Shown: positions 44,233 through 53,405, counted from the stretch's first letter. The stretch is 64,000 nt of DNA from Thiodiazotropha sp040506775 (GCA_040506775.1 JBEVWC010000004.1:62001-126000), one strand, 5' to 3'. Notes: generated by a model not told the origin, from the sequence alone. Program-made: numbers and translations.

Positions 44233-44874
44233 TCAGGCATTGACGCCTTTGCGTCCCATGGTGGCGCCGGTATAGCCACGGCTCAGGACAAAGGTGAAGG
44301 CATGCATCAGTTTGCTGAACGGGAAGTAGATCAACAGCAGTTCGGCGAGAAACAGATGCAACAGCCGCAGGGGTTCAAAGGACTGGGCCAGGGCCAGACA
44401 GCCGGTCAGCATCACCACGAACACCAGCACCGTGCCGATATGATCGTCCAGATCCGACAGCATGCGGGTCACCGGATTGAGCAGCCGGTGCAGCCACAGC
44501 AGGATGATGCCGGCAAAGGCGAACTCCGCGGCGACGATGAAAGCCCAGTGGGGCATCGCCGGCCAGTCGAAGCCGGTAATCCGCTCGGCAATAAAATCCA
44601 CATGGGGTTTGGCGAAGATCAGCAGTGCGAACAGCCCCAGGTGAAACATATAACCTGCTACGAGTTGCAGACGGCCGCGCTGGGTGACGGTGCGTTCCGG
44701 GATGAATCGGCTGAATACGGCGCGTAACGCGCCTGCGCCGGAACTGCCCCTGGGTTGCGAGAGATCTGTCCTGACACCCGCCTTGACGATGGCGATGATG
44801 CGCCAGATCACGCCGATGGCGAATACGCTCACTGAGAAGGTCCAAAGTGGCCCGTCGATAAACTCGCCCATCAC
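44233..44874 (-). CDS. NarI/DsrM-like membrane cytochrome b subunit
   Basis: 213 residues with about five helices. His residues that could bind heme occur in GYMFHLGLFALLIFAKPHVDF, ILLWLHRLLNPV, and LLHLFLAELLLIYFPFSKLMHAFTF. The last block is typical of NarI/DsrM-type quinone-reactive cytochromes b. The start overlaps the end of the formate dehydrogenase gamma gene by 4 bp, and the CCG protein follows. It probably forms a DsrMK-like pair with that protein. Confidence 0.82.
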   Translation of the reverse strand: MMGEFIDGPLWTFSVSVFAIGVIWRIIAIVKAGVRTDLSQPRGSSGAGALRAVFSRFIPERTVTQRGRLQLVAGYMFHLGLFALLIFAKPHVDFIAERITGFDWPAMPHWAFIVAAEFAFAGIILLWLHRLLNPVTRMLSDLDDHIGTVLVFVVMLTGCLALAQSFEPLRLLHLFLAELLLIYFPFSKLMHAFTFVLSRGYTGATMGRKGVNA

Positions 44875-45962
44875 TTGCCCGCCTCTTCTATGCTCACGTC
44901 TCTTGGAAGCCGGTCGAAATCACCCCGCAGACGCGCCACCTCATCGTTGGCCAGGGCCTCGCCGTTCTTCTCTGCCTGGCTGGCCCAAAGATCATGATGC
45001 TCCTTGGCCCAGTTAAGATCACAGTAGCCGGTCTTCATACCTTCGATCGCGCCTTCCATGCCAACGGTGCCGATATAGATGTGGCCGAAGATCACGGTGA
45101 TCATCAGTACCGCACCGATGGCGTGCCCCACATGAGCCAGTTCCATCCACTCACGGGGGTGTCCCAGGGAGGGCGATACCAGTACGAAACCGGAAACGAT
45201 GATGGTGCCGCCGACGAACACCAGCAGCCAGAACATGGTCTTCTCACCCATGTTGAAGAAGTTGGATGGCACGTGCTTCTTACCGATCACACCGCCACCG
45301 CGCAGCAGCCAGGTGAGGTCTCCCTTCTGGTAGATGTTGCGCCGAACGAAACGCACGAAGATCAGGATGAGGGAGATCAGAAACACCGGACCCATCAGGT
45401 TGTGTCCCTCTTTCGAGGCGGAAGCCAACACGGAGAACGCCTCTTTACCAATCAGCGGGATCAGCAGTGGACGACCGAATAGCAGGATCAATCCGCTTAG
45501 ACCGAGAAAGATAAAAACTCCGGCAATGAACCAGTGGATGGTACGTTCGTAGTTGGAATAACGCAGCAGCTTGCGGTCCGAAAGCCCGCCTTCCACCGGC
45601 ACCCTGCCGCGTATCATGTAGAACAGCAGCAGGGCCAGCAGCGCGCCACCCAACACGTAGCCACCGATGGGGATGAGCTGGTTCATTCTGAAGTGGCGCC
45701 AACGGTCTCCATTGCTGTTGATCAGCACTCCGCTATCGACACCCTTGACCTGGGTGTTGCCGGAACTCGGCGCGGTGCGCTGACGCACATCCCGCCACAA
45801 CTCCGCAGCCGGGTTCATCAGTTGTACGCTGGGCGCCCTGGTTGCGGCGTTTGGTTCTTCGGCAACAGCTGCAGGCAAACTGACCAGCAGGCTGATCAAC
45901 CACACACCGATCAACCAGGCGATGCCGCCCACGAACCCTGTCGTTCTTGTTGACTGTTTCAT
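44871..45962 (-). CDS. Formate dehydrogenase cytochrome b subunit (gamma)
   Basis: Membrane subunit that passes electrons from the Fe-S subunit to quinone. ATG 45962 (MKQSTRTTGFVGGIAWLIG) is preceded by AGGAAG, and the upstream frame to 45992 is disfavoured. 363 residues. A probable signal sequence ends at AAVAEEP and a periplasmic segment follows. Four helices then carry heme-ligand candidates (ERTIHWFIAGVFIFLGLSGL, SKEGHNLMGPVF, ELAHVGHAIGAVLMITVIFGHIYIG). The C-terminal WAKEHHDLW motif is common to FdnI/FdoI-like proteins. Confidence 0.93.
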   Translation of the reverse strand: MKQSTRTTGFVGGIAWLIGVWLISLLVSLPAAVAEEPNAATRAPSVQLMNPAAELWRDVRQRTAPSSGNTQVKGVDSGVLINSNGDRWRHFRMNQLIPIGGYVLGGALLALLLFYMIRGRVPVEGGLSDRKLLRYSNYERTIHWFIAGVFIFLGLSGLILLFGRPLLIPLIGKEAFSVLASASKEGHNLMGPVFLISLILIFVRFVRRNIYQKGDLTWLLRGGGVIGKKHVPSNFFNMGEKTMFWLLVFVGGTIIVSGFVLVSPSLGHPREWMELAHVGHAIGAVLMITVIFGHIYIGTVGMEGAIEGMKTGYCDLNWAKEHHDLWASQAEKNGEALANDEVARLRGDFDRLPRDVSIEEAGK

Positions 45963-46053
45963 CGGTCTTCCTGGAAATGCCCGGTCATCCATGGGATGAC
46001 CGGGAGTCGCCGTCCGGTTCTGTGACCGTCACATACCTTGCCAACCAAGCCCA

Positions 46054-46683
46054 TCACTCTTTCGCACTGCTCTTGCCACTCACGTCACGGGGCGAGCGGA
46101 ACGAGGCATCCTGAAAGGAAACACCCCGGGCCAGCACGGAAGCGCCCCGGTTGATGATGCGTTTGCGATACACATCCGAGATGACATCCGCATCACCGGC
46201 AAGCAATGCCTTGGTCGAACACATCTCGGCGCACAGGGGCAACTTGCCTTCCGCGAGGCGGTTAGAGCCATATTTGCGGTGTTCCTCGGCACTGTGGTCC
46301 ACCTCGGGTCCACCGGCGCAGAAGGTGCACTTGTCCATCTTGCCCCGGGTGGCGAAAGCCCCGTCCTTCGGGAACTGAGGCGCGCCGAAAGGACAGGCGT
46401 AGAAGCAGTAACCGCATCCGATGCAGATATCCTTGTCGTGCAGCACCACCCCGTCGGCGGTGGTGTAGAAGCAGTCCACCGGGCAGACCGTGGCGCAAGG
46501 GGCATCGGAACAGTGCATGCAGGCCACCGAGAGGGAGCGTTCGCCCGGTTCACCGTCCTTGATGGTCACCACGCGGCGACGGTTGACGCCCCAGGGCACT
46601 TCGTTCTCGTTCTTGCAGGCGGTGACACAGCCGTTGCACTCGATGCAGCGCTCAGGATCACAATAGAATTTCATTCGAGCCAT
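46054..46683 (-). CDS. fdhB: Formate dehydrogenase iron-sulfur subunit (beta)
   Basis: 209 residues with four 4Fe-4S motifs: CIECNGCVTACKNENEVPWG, CMHCSDAPCATVCPVD, CIGCGYCFYACPFGAP, and a fourth formed by CTFC with the later CAEMCSTKAL. It is the electron bridge between FdhA and the cytochrome b. Unlike FdnH it has no C-terminal membrane anchor. It lies 14 bp after fdhA. Confidence 0.95.
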   Translation of the reverse strand: MARMKFYCDPERCIECNGCVTACKNENEVPWGVNRRRVVTIKDGEPGERSLSVACMHCSDAPCATVCPVDCFYTTADGVVLHDKDICIGCGYCFYACPFGAPQFPKDGAFATRGKMDKCTFCAGGPEVDHSAEEHRKYGSNRLAEGKLPLCAEMCSTKALLAGDADVISDVYRKRIINRGASVLARGVSFQDASFRSPRDVSGKSSAKE

Positions 46684-46697
46684 GACTCTCTCCTAAA

Positions 46698-49607
46698 TTA
46701 CGCTTTGCTGATGCGGCACAGGCTGCATTTGGTTTCCTGCATCTGGGTCACCGAGTCGTAGCCGTAGGTCATTGCGGTGTTACAGGCCTCGCCCAGCACG
46801 TAGGGATCCGAGCCCTCCGGATACTTGCTGCGCAGGTCCTTACCCTCGAAGTGTCCGCCGTAGTGGAACGGCATGAAGGCAACACCTGCGGCCACGCGCC
46901 GTGTGACCATCGCCTTGACCTTGACCTTGGCGCCTTCGGCACCCTCCAGCCAGACCATGTCACCATCGTGAACACCGGCATCGTTGGCATCCCGGGGATG
47001 GATTTCCACGAACATGTCCTGCTGCAGCTCGGCCAGCCAGGGATTGGAGCGGGTCTCGTCACCGCCGCCCTCGTATTCCACCAGGCGTCCGGAGGTGAGA
47101 ATGATCGGATACTCCTGGGAGTAGTCCTTGGCCTGGATCGATTCGTAACGTACCGGCAGGCGGTAGAAGGACTTGCGGTCCTCGTAAGTGGGATACTTCT
47201 CCACCAGGTCGCGACGGTTGGTGTACAAAGGCTCGCGATGGATCGGCACCGGATCGGGGAAGGTCCAGACCACGGCCCGGGCCTTGGCATTGCCGAAGGG
47301 CGCGCAGCCGTGTTTGATGGCCACCCGCTGGATGCCGCCGGAACGGTCGGTTTTCCAGTTCTTGCCCTCCGCGAGCTTCTGCTCGTCGGCGGTCAGGTCG
47401 TCCCACCAGCCGAGTTTCTTCAACAGATCGGCGGTGAACTCGGGATGGCCGTTCTTGATCTCGTTACCTACCGGGTAGGAGCCTTCGGCCAACAAGTTGG
47501 TGCCGTTGTGCTCGACACCGAAACGGGCGCGGAAGTTGAGCCCGCCCTTGGCCACCGGCTTGCTGGTATCGTAGAGGTTGGGTGTACCCGGGTGCTTGAG
47601 TTCCGCGGTGCCCCAACAGGGCCAGGGCAGACCATAGAACTCGCCGTCGCAGGGACCGCCCTCGGCGAGCAGGCTGGTGTAGTCGAAGGTGCCCCAGTTC
47701 TGCTGCTGAAGTTTCATCCGCTCCGGGCTCTGGCCGGTGTAGCCAATGGTCCACATGCCTTTGTTGAACTCCCGGGTGATGTCCTCGATCAGGGGCTCTT
47801 CACCGTTCATCTGGATGTTCTTGAAAAGTTCATCGGCAAACCCGAGTTTCTTCGCCAGGCGATACATGATGGTGTGGTCCGGCACCGACTCGAACAGGGG
47901 CTCGATCACCTTGTCACGCCATTGCAGGGAACGGTTGGAAGCGGTAACCGACCCGTAGGTTTCGAACTGGGTGGATGCAGGCAACAGGTAGACCCCGTCG
48001 GTGCGGTCATGCATGACTGCGGAGACCGTCGGGTAGGGATCGATGATGACCATCATGTCGAGCTTTTCCATGGCCTTCTTCATCTCTTCGCCACGGGTTT
48101 GACTGTTGGGCGCATGCCCCCACAGCACCATGGCGCGGATGTTGTCTTTCTGCGCCACGTTGCCTTTGTCCTCGAGCACGCCGTCGATCCAGCGGGAGAC
48201 CGGGATGCCCTTGGTGTTCATGACCTTGACGTCCTTATCACCTGACTTTTCGTAGCTGCCGGGATCGAAACGGCCGGCCAGCCAGTCGTAGTCCACATCC
48301 CAGACCTTGGCCCAGTGCTTCCAGGAGCCCTCGGCGAGGCCGTAGTAACCCGGCAGGGTATGCGAGAGCACACCGAAGTCGGTGGCGCCCTGCACATTGT
48401 CATGGCCACGGAAGATGTTGGTGCCGCCACCGGAGACACCCATGTTGCCCAGTGCCAGCTGGAACACACAGTAGGCGCGGGTGTTGTTGTTGCCGATGGT
48501 GTGCTGGGTGCCGCCCATGCACCAGATGAAGGTGCCGGGCCGGTTGTCCGCCATGGTCTTGGCCGCAGCGTAGACCTGATTCTCCGGCACACCGGTGACC
48601 CGCTCGACCTCGTCAGGGGTCCACTTGGCGATCTCTTTTTTCACGTCCTCCATGCCGTAGACCCGCTGGCGAATGAACTCCTTGTCCTCCCAGCCGTTTT
48701 CGAAGATGTGCCAGAGCATGCCCCAGATCAGCGGCACGTCGGTGCCGGGGCGCAGGCGGATGAACTGGGTGGCGTGGGCCGCGGTACGGGTGAAGCGCGG
48801 ATCGATGACGATCAGCGGCGCATTGTTCTGCTCCTTACCCTTGAACACATGCTGCAGGGAGACCGGATGCGCCTCGGCCGGGTTGCCGCCGATGATCAGG
48901 ATCGCCTTGGAGTTGTGAATGTCGTTGTAGGAGTTGGTCATGGCGCCGTAACCCCAGGTATTGGCAACCCCGGCGACCGTGGTGGAGTGACAGATGCGCG
49001 CCTGGTGATCCACGTTGTTGGTGCCCCAGAAGGCGGCGAACTTGCGGAACAGGTAGGCCTGCTCGTTGTTATGCTTGGCGGAGCCGAGCCAGTAGACCGA
49101 ATCGGGACCGGACTGTTCGCGGATCTGCAGCATCTTGTCGCCGATCTCGTTGAGCGCCTCTTCCCAGGAGACCCGCTTCCACTTGCCGTCCACCAGCTTG
49201 GTCGGGTATTTCAGGCGCCGTTCACCATGACCGTGCTCGCGTACCGCAGCACCCTTGGCACAGTGAGCACCATGATTGAAGGGGTGATCGAATGCCGGCT
49301 CCTGGCCGGTCCAGACACCGTTCTGCACTTCGGCGATGATGCCGCAGCCGACGGAACAGTGGGTGCAGATGGTTTTGATCTTCTGCGCCCCGGAGGTGGC
49401 GGCCTCCTCGGCCCGCGCCTTGCGGACCATACCCGGGGCAAAGCCCGTGGCCAGTACCGCACCCCCCGCCATCAAACCGGAGTTTTTCAAGAAGGTACGC
49501 CTTGACAGGGCCTGGCCGCCTGCTTCCCGGTTCACGGAAGGCATGGCACCGGCGCTTGCGTCAGCTTGAGTGTTGATTGGAAGATCGGATGTCTTGCGCA
49601 GTTTCAT
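46698..49607 (-). CDS. fdhA: Formate dehydrogenase catalytic subunit (alpha)
   Basis: Mo/W-bis-pyranopterin enzyme that oxidises formate to CO2, exported by Tat. ATG 49607 (MKLRKTSDLPINTQ) has AAGGTG upstream; 969 residues. The Tat motif is RRTFLKNSG (Arg 36-37). One 4Fe-4S site is formed by C81, C84, C88 and C116. The metal ligand is Cys 206 in ARICHSTTVAG, so it is a Cys rather than a selenocysteine type. The C-terminus ends with an unusual CSLC pair. It is the core of the operon. Confidence 0.96.
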   Translation of the reverse strand: MKLRKTSDLPINTQADASAGAMPSVNREAGGQALSRRTFLKNSGLMAGGAVLATGFAPGMVRKARAEEAATSGAQKIKTICTHCSVGCGIIAEVQNGVWTGQEPAFDHPFNHGAHCAKGAAVREHGHGERRLKYPTKLVDGKWKRVSWEEALNEIGDKMLQIREQSGPDSVYWLGSAKHNNEQAYLFRKFAAFWGTNNVDHQARICHSTTVAGVANTWGYGAMTNSYNDIHNSKAILIIGGNPAEAHPVSLQHVFKGKEQNNAPLIVIDPRFTRTAAHATQFIRLRPGTDVPLIWGMLWHIFENGWEDKEFIRQRVYGMEDVKKEIAKWTPDEVERVTGVPENQVYAAAKTMADNRPGTFIWCMGGTQHTIGNNNTRAYCVFQLALGNMGVSGGGTNIFRGHDNVQGATDFGVLSHTLPGYYGLAEGSWKHWAKVWDVDYDWLAGRFDPGSYEKSGDKDVKVMNTKGIPVSRWIDGVLEDKGNVAQKDNIRAMVLWGHAPNSQTRGEEMKKAMEKLDMMVIIDPYPTVSAVMHDRTDGVYLLPASTQFETYGSVTASNRSLQWRDKVIEPLFESVPDHTIMYRLAKKLGFADELFKNIQMNGEEPLIEDITREFNKGMWTIGYTGQSPERMKLQQQNWGTFDYTSLLAEGGPCDGEFYGLPWPCWGTAELKHPGTPNLYDTSKPVAKGGLNFRARFGVEHNGTNLLAEGSYPVGNEIKNGHPEFTADLLKKLGWWDDLTADEQKLAEGKNWKTDRSGGIQRVAIKHGCAPFGNAKARAVVWTFPDPVPIHREPLYTNRRDLVEKYPTYEDRKSFYRLPVRYESIQAKDYSQEYPIILTSGRLVEYEGGGDETRSNPWLAELQQDMFVEIHPRDANDAGVHDGDMVWLEGAEGAKVKVKAMVTRRVAAGVAFMPFHYGGHFEGKDLRSKYPEGSDPYVLGEACNTAMTYGYDSVTQMQETKCSLCRISKA

Positions 49608-49626
49608 TCGAATCACCTTGTCTGGT

Positions 49627-49842
49627 TCAACTGTTCATCGTCTCGTAGTACGCGGCGATGTGGGGTGTCATGCGGTAACCCTTCTGCTGCTGGGCATCGG
49701 TGGTCTGGGCCTCTGCATCTTCACTGCTGGCCAGTCCGGGCAGACTCGCGGCCAGGGCGACGCCGGCTCCGGCACTCGCTGACTTACGCAGAAATTTTCT
49801 GCGGTTGTGGTCAAGTGCGTAGCGTTTGTCTTTCTTGTTCAT
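49627..49842 (-). CDS. Small Tat-signal protein of fdh operons
   Basis: 71 residues from ATG 49842 with GGAGGAG upstream. The Tat motif HNRRKFLRKSASAGAGVALAASLPGLAS spans most of the N-terminal half. The remaining mature part is only about 35 residues (EDAEAQTTDAQQQKGYRMTPHIAAYYETMNS). It is too short to bind a cofactor by itself. Small Tat proteins of this kind recur beside proteobacterial fdhA; their role is not known. It lies between the TorD chaperone and FdhA. Confidence 0.88.
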   Translation of the reverse strand: MNKKDKRYALDHNRRKFLRKSASAGAGVALAASLPGLASSEDAEAQTTDAQQQKGYRMTPHIAAYYETMNS

Positions 49843-49882
49843 TGAATGCTCCTCCAACAAGGGAGTGGTTTGATGTTGCTGC

Positions 49883-50548
49883 CTATACCGGCATGTTCAG
49901 GTAGCGCTTTTCCAGGGCGCAGAAGGCGGCGCCGAAACGACCGACCGCACGATAGAAAACCGCGGACTTCGCCTCGCCAAGATCCTCGAAAAAACGCCCC
50001 AGCCAATCGGAGATGTGATTGCGGAAAAAGCCCATCTGCTGATCGAGCCTCGCCCCGTCCTGGATCAGCATGGCCATCACTTCGCACAGGGCCGCAGCAT
50101 GGTCCTCCGGTTCGCAGACGCCTTCCTGACGATGGAAGCCGAGCGCTGCAAGGTCGTCACGCAAACGGCCGAGAGGGCGTTCCATGAGAAAACCGGTGAG
50201 GTACCAGGATGCGTAGGGGACCAGCTCGCCACGCCCGATGCCGATGAACAGGGCATGGAACTCGTCATCCACCGCCTCCGGACGCGAGGTGCCTGCGGCC
50301 AGGCCCAGCATGGACATGGCCAGGGTCATCTCATCCTGCTGCGCATCAACCTCGGCGAAACCCGAGACCTGGTCCAGCACCGACTGATCCGGCGGTGTCC
50401 TGAGCAAGCGGGACAACAAGGCGTAGGCACTGCTGCGATAGGACTGCTCCTCCGGCAACGCATCGGCGATCGCGTCACCCGCGACCGCGCGCAGGGTTGT
50501 CACGTTCTCATCGGCACTCGGTTGGGCAGCCTGGCTGTTTTGGGTCAT
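49883..50548 (-). CDS. TorD/DmsD family maturation chaperone
   Basis: Cytoplasmic chaperone expected to bind the Tat leader of FdhA or hold it during cofactor insertion. 221 residues from ATG 50548, preceded by GAGGAG. All-helical family features include YALLSRLLRTPPDQSVLD, the DDEFHALFIGIGRGELVPYASWYLTGFLMERPLGRLRDDLAALG signature, and EPEDHAAALCEVMAMLI. It lies upstream of the small Tat gene. Confidence 0.93.
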   Translation of the reverse strand: MTQNSQAAQPSADENVTTLRAVAGDAIADALPEEQSYRSSAYALLSRLLRTPPDQSVLDQVSGFAEVDAQQDEMTLAMSMLGLAAGTSRPEAVDDEFHALFIGIGRGELVPYASWYLTGFLMERPLGRLRDDLAALGFHRQEGVCEPEDHAAALCEVMAMLIQDGARLDQQMGFFRNHISDWLGRFFEDLGEAKSAVFYRAVGRFGAAFCALEKRYLNMPV

Positions 50549-50644
50549 CAATCACTCCTCGGTGAAATAACTGGCAAACGTCAGGCCAGTGTCAGAGGGA
50601 AAATTCGGAGTCAAAGGGAACGGAATCGCCCAATGACTGTTTCC

Positions 50645-52276
50645 TTATTGCCTAATCGGGTCGTCCATACCCTGAATCATGGCCTCCTGGTCCTGCACAA
50701 TGTCCACCACCCGGCAGTCTTCACACAGGGTCAGGCGGCGACGGGCCCGCTCGGTCTGGAACATGTAGTGGCCCTGCAGTTTCTGCATCATGTTGTTGAT
50801 TACGGAACGGGTGGCGAAGGGTTTGCCGCAGGCCGTGCAACAGAGGGGTTGTTCCTCGTGCAGCTTGCGTTTCTGCTGGCGCGCCTGCGCATCGAAGACC
50901 AGTCTCGGGGTGATCCAGATCGCGTCTTCCGGGCAGGTGCGGGTGCACATCCCGCACTGCAGGCAGTTCTCCTCGATGAAGTGCAGTTGCGGAATCTCCT
51001 CCCCGCCGGTCTGCAGGGCCTTGCCGGGACAGGCGCCAACACAGGAGAAGCACAGGGTGCAGGCCTGGGCATCCACGTCCGCGCTGCCGAAGGGGGCTCC
51101 CGTGCTCAGAGTGGCGAGGGGTTTGGCCCGGGTGGCCTGGGCATGCAGATGATCAATCGCGAGGAAGGCCGTCTTGCGCTTGCCGCCCAATCCGGAGTAT
51201 CCAGCCGGATCGATGTCCGGCATCCCGGTATCCGGTTCGATCGTATCGGCAAGCTGTTCTCCCTTGAGCAGCTGGATGGCTCGTTCCGCATAACCCATGG
51301 CCGAGAGGATCTCCCGGGTATAGACCAGTTGCTGTGCCAATGCCTGGCCCGAGGACTCCGGCATCGCACCATAGTCCACAAGGAGGACCCTGCGGGCACC
51401 GTAGGCCAGGGCGGATAGCCAGAAGTCGAGGCCCACGCTGGCCAGTTCTTCGACCCGGAAGGGCAGATGGTTGTCCTGAGTCGGTTCCTGGTTCAGATCA
51501 GGCGTAGTTTCGTCCGATTCGGCCACCACCAGCAGCACCGGTTCCACACCACCCTCCTCCCGATAGACACTCAGCAGACGCCGCAGACGGGTCAGGTTGT
51601 CATGCGGGCGGGGATAGGCGTATTGGATCGCCCCACTGGGACAAACCGTGGCGCACACCCCACCGCCCTGGCAGAGATAGGGATTCACCTCGATGCGCTC
51701 GCCGAGGCTGCTGATGGCATCCGCCGGGCAGGCATCGAGACAGCGCGTGCAGGCGGTTTTGCCCGCGTGGGAGTGGGCGCATATGTCGGGGTCATAATTG
51801 AAATAGCGGGGTTTTTCGAAGCGGCCGGTCAGTTCGCACAGTTCCGCCATGGCGCTTTCCAGGTCCTCCTCTTCTAACGAGGCGTGACGATACCCGGGCG
51901 GCTTGAGCTGGCTGCTGATCAGGGGTTCCGGACCCAGGTCCAGCACCAGGTCCGCGGCCACGCTCTCTGCATTGGGCTTACCCGCTTCGCCTAGCTGAAT
52001 TCTGAAATTCCCGAGATAACCCTCGATCTGGATCGAGCGTCCGCCGAGTGGTACCAGGGGCACCCCGGGTTCCTCGACTCCCTCGGTGAGAATCAGCAGG
52101 GTGTTGAGCCGGCCCACCAGGCGCGGCGCCACCTCCAATGCCTGGTTGTCACCGATGATCACCACCCGACCCTGGGACTGGTAGTCAATCAGACTGGTGG
52201 ATTCCATGGGCAAACGGGAGACAGCCTCGAGGGCTGCGCTCCGGGCACTGCGATTGATCTCTGACTGGGTACTCAT
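50645..52276 (-). CDS. Multi-cluster 4Fe-4S protein of the fdh operon
   Basis: 543 residues and no membrane helix or signal. Several ferredoxin motifs are visible: CTRCLDACPADAI with an upstream Cys, CQGGGVCATVCPSGAI, CTLCFSCVGACPGKAL, and CLQCGMCTRTCPEDAI. A CCTACGKPF pair and CEDC near the C-terminus look like further metal sites. It was probably recruited for FDH assembly or cytoplasmic electron transfer; the role is inference. The start overlaps the DUF3306 gene (ATGA). Confidence 0.88.
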   Translation of the reverse strand: MSTQSEINRSARSAALEAVSRLPMESTSLIDYQSQGRVVIIGDNQALEVAPRLVGRLNTLLILTEGVEEPGVPLVPLGGRSIQIEGYLGNFRIQLGEAGKPNAESVAADLVLDLGPEPLISSQLKPPGYRHASLEEEDLESAMAELCELTGRFEKPRYFNYDPDICAHSHAGKTACTRCLDACPADAISSLGERIEVNPYLCQGGGVCATVCPSGAIQYAYPRPHDNLTRLRRLLSVYREEGGVEPVLLVVAESDETTPDLNQEPTQDNHLPFRVEELASVGLDFWLSALAYGARRVLLVDYGAMPESSGQALAQQLVYTREILSAMGYAERAIQLLKGEQLADTIEPDTGMPDIDPAGYSGLGGKRKTAFLAIDHLHAQATRAKPLATLSTGAPFGSADVDAQACTLCFSCVGACPGKALQTGGEEIPQLHFIEENCLQCGMCTRTCPEDAIWITPRLVFDAQARQQKRKLHEEQPLCCTACGKPFATRSVINNMMQKLQGHYMFQTERARRRLTLCEDCRVVDIVQDQEAMIQGMDDPIRQ

Positions 52277-52833
52277 GACAGATTCTGATCCTCCTCATCG
52301 GCGCGGTTATGCGCTTCGGTGGTCGGGTGTTCGGATTGCGAGGCCTGGTCCGGCCCGGATTGCGCCTGGCGCGCTGTGTCGCTATCGGCAGAGGCGGTTT
52401 CCGCTTGGCCATCGGTTGCGGCATCGGCGCGTTCCGCGAGCCGTTGCGCCTCCTTTTGCAGACGGTGACGCAGATCTGCGGTCACCAGGTCGCCCAGCTT
52501 TTCAAAGCGGGTGAAATCCTCTGCATAATCATCCAGCCCGTCACAGACGTTGAAACAGCTGCTGCGGAAGAGTTTCTGCAGCGCAGCCTGTCGCAGACCC
52601 TCGGATACCCCGGGGGAGAGAAAACCGCGGTATTCGGATTGCTCGTCGAGACTCTCGAGCGACGGCATGTCCGCGTCTGTCAGCAGCGGCGCCTGCTCCT
52701 CGACCTCGACTTCCGCCAGGTTCGGCCCAGACTCGTCGCCAGGGCTGGTTTCCGCCTCGAGTTTGCGACGTGACCAGCGGTTGAGAAACGACTCGTCCCC
52801 GTGCACTTCGTCCGGCGTGTAGTCTTCACTCAT
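52273..52833 (-). CDS. DUF3306 domain protein
   Basis: 186 residues from MSEDYTPDEVHGDESFLNRWSRRKLEAE (ATG 52833). The longer frame from 52929 lies inside the DUF3305 gene. The FLNRWSRRK N-terminus and the LRQAALQKLFRSSCFNVCDGLDDYAEDF block are the DUF3306 signature. The remainder is acidic and low complexity. Function is unknown; the family is linked to formate dehydrogenase operons. ATGA overlaps on both sides. Confidence 0.9.
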   Translation of the reverse strand: MSEDYTPDEVHGDESFLNRWSRRKLEAETSPGDESGPNLAEVEVEEQAPLLTDADMPSLESLDEQSEYRGFLSPGVSEGLRQAALQKLFRSSCFNVCDGLDDYAEDFTRFEKLGDLVTADLRHRLQKEAQRLAERADAATDGQAETASADSDTARQAQSGPDQASQSEHPTTEAHNRADEEDQNLS

Positions 52834-53351
52834 CTCGGTTCGGCCTGGCCTGATTTGCGCCAGTCCTGACGTTGACGCTTGGTGCGCTTGACCGGCACGT
52901 AGTGCGCCAGGACGAAGGCCTCGGTCCACTGATAGATCTCGGGCGGAAGCGGCAGGGTGTAGAGATCCTCCTCACCCTCCAGGTAGGCATGCGCCTCGTC
53001 GAAACTGAGGGTGACCAGCAGGGGTTGGGGTGGGCCATCGTCTGAAGGCGTTACCACCAGATAACAGCAGGGGCTGGGCGCCAGCAGGTTGTGGTAGTAA
53101 CTTTCACACTCGTCGACATGCAGTCGTAAGGTGAAACCCCGCTGCATGTAACGGCGGACCCCGTCCTCCTCATGAATCAGTGTACGCTGGGACGGTGGCG
53201 TATCCAGCGGGCGATCATCGACCAGGATGCCGATCGGTTGCCAGCGCATCTCGAGCCATGGGTTGTCGGACGGGGACTCCTCCACCAGCAGGGTGACTGC
53301 AAAGTGGTCCGGGAGATTCCGCCCGATATCATCCACTGTCTGTGGGGTCAT
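52830..53351 (-). CDS. DUF3305 domain protein, first gene of the fdh operon
   Basis: 173 residues starting MTPQTVDDIGRNLPDHFAVTLLVEESPSDNPWLEMRWQPIGIL, with GGAAG six bases upstream of the ATG. The RGFTLRLHVDECESYYHNLLAPSPCCYLV block fits the DUF3305 family, which pairs with DUF3306 in FDH loci. Function is unknown. It is the first gene behind a strong sigma-54-type promoter, with a predicted leader of about 27 nt. Confidence 0.9.
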   Translation of the reverse strand: MTPQTVDDIGRNLPDHFAVTLLVEESPSDNPWLEMRWQPIGILVDDRPLDTPPSQRTLIHEEDGVRRYMQRGFTLRLHVDECESYYHNLLAPSPCCYLVVTPSDDGPPQPLLVTLSFDEAHAYLEGEEDLYTLPLPPEIYQWTEAFVLAHYVPVKRTKRQRQDWRKSGQAEPR

Positions 53352-53388
53352 AAAACGCTTCCCGTGTGATTGGATATCCCCTTGTCAG

Positions 53389-53405
53389 CGCAAATTGCGT
53401 ACCAA
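53389..53405 (-). promoter_or_regulatory. Sigma-54 promoter of the fdh operon
   Basis: On the minus strand TTGGTACGCAATTTGC has GG and GC separated by exactly 10 bp and TTTGC at -12. It fits YTGGCACG-N4-TTGC with one change in the -24 box. Transcription would start near 53378. Confidence 0.72.

Noticed and set aside
48000..49607. Selenocysteine in FdhA
   Set aside because: The metal-ligand position is a Cys codon (ARICHSTT) and no in-frame TGA interrupts the gene.
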